This document shows, in pieces, positions 61,963 through 64,000 of a stretch of DNA of 64,000 nt. The stretch's first letter is position 1. Every line of letters starts with the position of its first letter. Source of the stretch: Bog-756 sp963703145 (GTDB lineage: Bacteria; Actinomycetota; Acidimicrobiia; Acidimicrobiales; RAAP-2); the NCBI GenBank assembly GCA_963703145.1, contig OY969793.1, forward strand, positions 620,001 to 684,000, written 5' to 3'. The notes beneath the pieces are model-generated. The model was given only the letters and a program-made list of their open reading frames with translations, made no database searches and was not told the DNA's origin. The translations under genes and the position numbers were made by a program.

Positions 61963-64000
61963 ATGATGCATCGCCATTCCATGGGGTCGACCCCCGGCCA
62001 CCGCGGCCGTGCCCACCTGGCCTGTCTGGCCATCATCGTGGGCCTCACGGTGGCCTGGTTCTTCCCCTTGTTCCAGGGAAGCTCCTACTCAGCGGTGCCG
62101 GGGTACGAGAACGCCGTCTACCCGTGGGCGGCGTCGAGCAACGGACAGACCTTCTATCCGCAATCCGATCAGGCCGCCCTCAGCCTGCCCTGGCAGACCA
62201 CGCTGTCCAACTCCCTCAAGCACGGCTCGATCCCACTCTGGAACAACGAGTCCTTCGGCGGGCAGCCTCTCTTCGCGAACGGCTCGAGCGCTTTGGCCTA
62301 CCCGCCACGCCTGATCCTGGCCAAGACGGTGAGCCCGACCACGGCATACAACGTGCTGTCGTTCCTCCACGTCCTGTTGGCCGGCGTGTTCACCTACTGG
62401 CTACTCGCCGACCTCGAGCTGAGCCCGTTGGCGGCACTGTTCGGTGCGGTGGCGTGGATGTTCGGCGCCTACACACTCGGGTGGCTCGAGCTGGAGGTGG
62501 TGGCCCCACTGTTCGCCTGGTTGCCAGCCGGCCTGGTCACCATGCGACGGGCCGTCCTCGGCTCCCGTCGGTGGGTGGTGCCCGCCGCGGCCAGCATCGC
62601 CATGTTGCTGGTATCGACGCACCTCCTGTTCGCGGACATCAGCGCGGTGGTCATCTGTCTCTACGGTGCCTGCCTGGCCCTGGCGCTGCTGGTCCCCAAA
62701 TGGCGCCGGACCCACAGCTGGCGAGCATTCGACGCGCCGGCCAAGGCGGCAGGGAGCGCGGTACTCGGCATCGGGTTGGCCGCCTTCGTCCTGGTGCCCA
62801 CGGCCTCGGTGCTGAGCGACATCTCCCGCCAGACGCTGACCTTCTCCCAGGTGACCCAGGGGTACAACCTGACCTTCGCCGACCTCCGGTACGCCCTGTG
62901 GCCCGCGCCGCTCCCAGTGACCACCGCCGAGATGCAGTGGGGACTGGGCTTCGCCGGCACCATCACGGCGGTCCTGGCCGTCATCGGGCTGTTTTTGCGC
63001 CGGTCCGGTGCTGGCCTCGGCCGCGGGCTCGCCATCGGGGGGCTGCTGGTGGCCCTCGGCGGGCCAGTGGGCTACGTGGCGTTCCTGGTCATCCCAGGGC
63101 TCAACGTGTTCCACCCCTACTCGCGCATGCTCTTCGTGTTCGACCTCGGACTGGCGGTGCTGGGTGCCGTGGGTCTGGATGCTGTGATGCGTTGGATCGC
63201 CGGTCGCCAGCCGGCTACGCACGAATCGCCGCCACGCCATGACGGTGCAGGCTCTGGGTACACGGCGCGCTGGTGGATCTCGCGGGGTGTCGCCGTGGTG
63301 CTCATCGGGGTGACCGCGTACCAGTTGGGCTCTTACGGTCGATCGATCAACCCGCCGTTCCTGCCGACCACTGCCCACTATGAGCTCCGCACCACCCCGC
63401 TGATCTCTGCGCTCAAGGGTCCCAATACAGGCATTGCCGGCTGGTCGAACCGCGTCCTGCCGGCCAACTACTCGACCGGCCCGTTCGAGAGCCCCATGCT
63501 CGATTCCGACGATCCCCTCATCTTCGGCATCGACAGCGCCAACGGTTACGACAGTTCGGTGCCCACCCGCACGGTCGACCTCTGGCGGGTGGTAGCCGGC
63601 GAGGCCCCCGACGAGGTGGTGGCGACCAAGCTCGACGGCGCGTTCGACCCGACCTACAACGCCCGCATCACCCGCTTCGACCTCCTTCCCCGGCTCGGTG
63701 TCAACCAGCTCGCCCTCACCCCCCTGGCTGCCGCCCAGTCCTCGGTGACCAACGAGATCCAGTCGTTGGGCTGGAAGCCGACCTATTCCGGCCCGGATGG
63801 GAGCCTGTTCACCTGGAGCGGTGCCCCGACGGGTCCGACGGTGGTGTTCAACTCCCGGCATGTGGCCAGTGACGCTGCCGCACTCAGCGCCTTCACTGAT
63901 CCGGCGTTCGACTATCACCACGAGGTGATTCTCCAGGGCACGGGTACCGCGACCGCCGAGCCGGGCGGCACCTTCACCATTCACTCGGCCCACCAGGGGG
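61963..64000 (+). CDS. YfhO-like polytopic membrane protein (cut by window end)
   Basis: Large membrane protein, open to the end of the window (about 679 codons visible). After a basic start and the first membrane helix (LACLAIIVGLTVAWFF) comes an extracytoplasmic loop of about 80 residues. It contains VYPWAAS and, further on, LPWQTTLSNSLKHGSIPLWN, the sequence pattern of YfhO proteins, which belong to the GT-C superfamily and act in glycosylation of lipoteichoic acid or other polymers. At least eight more membrane helices follow, then a soluble region from about 63300. The start may be ATG 61963, 61966 or 61981. The stop codon is outside the window. Confidence 0.85.
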   Translation, partial: MMHRHSMGSTPGHRGRAHLACLAIIVGLTVAWFFPLFQGSSYSAVPGYENAVYPWAASSNGQTFYPQSDQAALSLPWQTTLSNSLKHGSIPLWNNESFGGQPLFANGSSALAYPPRLILAKTVSPTTAYNVLSFLHVLLAGVFTYWLLADLELSPLAALFGAVAWMFGAYTLGWLELEVVAPLFAWLPAGLVTMRRAVLGSRRWVVPAAASIAMLLVSTHLLFADISAVVICLYGACLALALLVPKWRRTHSWRAFDAPAKAAGSAVLGIGLAAFVLVPTASVLSDISRQTLTFSQVTQGYNLTFADLRYALWPAPLPVTTAEMQWGLGFAGTITAVLAVIGLFLRRSGAGLGRGLAIGGLLVALGGPVGYVAFLVIPGLNVFHPYSRMLFVFDLGLAVLGAVGLDAVMRWIAGRQPATHESPPRHDGAGSGYTARWWISRGVAVVLIGVTAYQLGSYGRSINPPFLPTTAHYELRTTPLISALKGPNTGIAGWSNRVLPANYSTGPFESPMLDSDDPLIFGIDSANGYDSSVPTRTVDLWRVVAGEAPDEVVATKLDGAFDPTYNARITRFDLLPRLGVNQLALTPLAAAQSSVTNEIQSLGWKPTYSGPDGSLFTWSGAPTGPTVVFNSRHVASDAAALSAFTDPAFDYHHEVILQGTGTATAEPGGTFTIHSAHQG

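Overview
The window is high-GC DNA from an actinobacterium, most likely an uncultured or environmental member of Acidimicrobiia or a close relative. The evidence is the many GTG starts, two tiny ribosomal proteins typical of Actinomycetota (bS22 and bL37), the order rplY-pth-mfd-surA-mazG-eno-ftsB-DUF501-ppx, an MprAB-like two-component pair, and TANNNT -10 elements placed 6-7 nt before start codons, as in leaderless actinobacterial transcripts. The phylum is well supported; the class is inference.

Layout. 1-8955: housekeeping genes (M1 aminopeptidase N-terminus, PfkB kinase, GDPD, bL37, DUF192, rsmI, msrA, Nudix, metG, tatD). 9014-11855: an RNA leader in front of an RlpA-like protein, then rsmA, ispE and bS22. 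12012-17423: two large polytopic membrane proteins and a histidine kinase/response regulator pair. 17567-19509: tRNA-Gln and typA. 19611-28757 (minus strand): six coupled genes for minor-pilin-like proteins, which I read as two successive PilV-PilW-PilX triplets. 28995-35653 (minus): acyl-CoA dehydrogenase, DUF1446/AtuA-like protein and both subunits of a biotin-dependent acyl-CoA carboxylase. 35799-42200: a GlmU-like pyrophosphorylase lacking its acetyltransferase half, prs, two MaoC dehydratases, rplY, pth and an ABC-2 exporter. 42255-52938: mfd, a SurA-like lipoprotein, mazG, eno, an FtsB-like protein, DUF501 and ppx. 52931-64000: a surface-polysaccharide region with four glycosyltransferases, an FkbM methyltransferase, small helical helper proteins and a YfhO-like membrane protein cut by the window end.

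The most interesting system is the pilin cluster. Its second PilV-like protein carries nine Cys-containing repeats that look like beta-propeller blades, and could replace the separate tip adhesin PilY1 of classical type IV pili. The second most interesting signal is regulatory. At least ten genes have a TANNNT hexamer exactly 6 or 7 nt before the start codon. Two divergent gene pairs share the decamer AGGCTACCGT, in which both -10 elements use the same TA step. Two genes have a -10 that begins with the TAG stop codon of the gene upstream.

Data quality matters here. Between about 42.5 and 49.9 kb, four universally conserved genes carry roughly thirty frame changes, and metG carries at least three. 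This pattern fits poor consensus sequence rather than biology. Single frame changes also occur in two PilW-like genes, one PilX-like gene, the carboxyltransferase, the ABC permease and one glycosyltransferase. No CRISPR array, insertion sequence, integrase or replication origin was seen. No gene-free stretch exceeds 300 bases.
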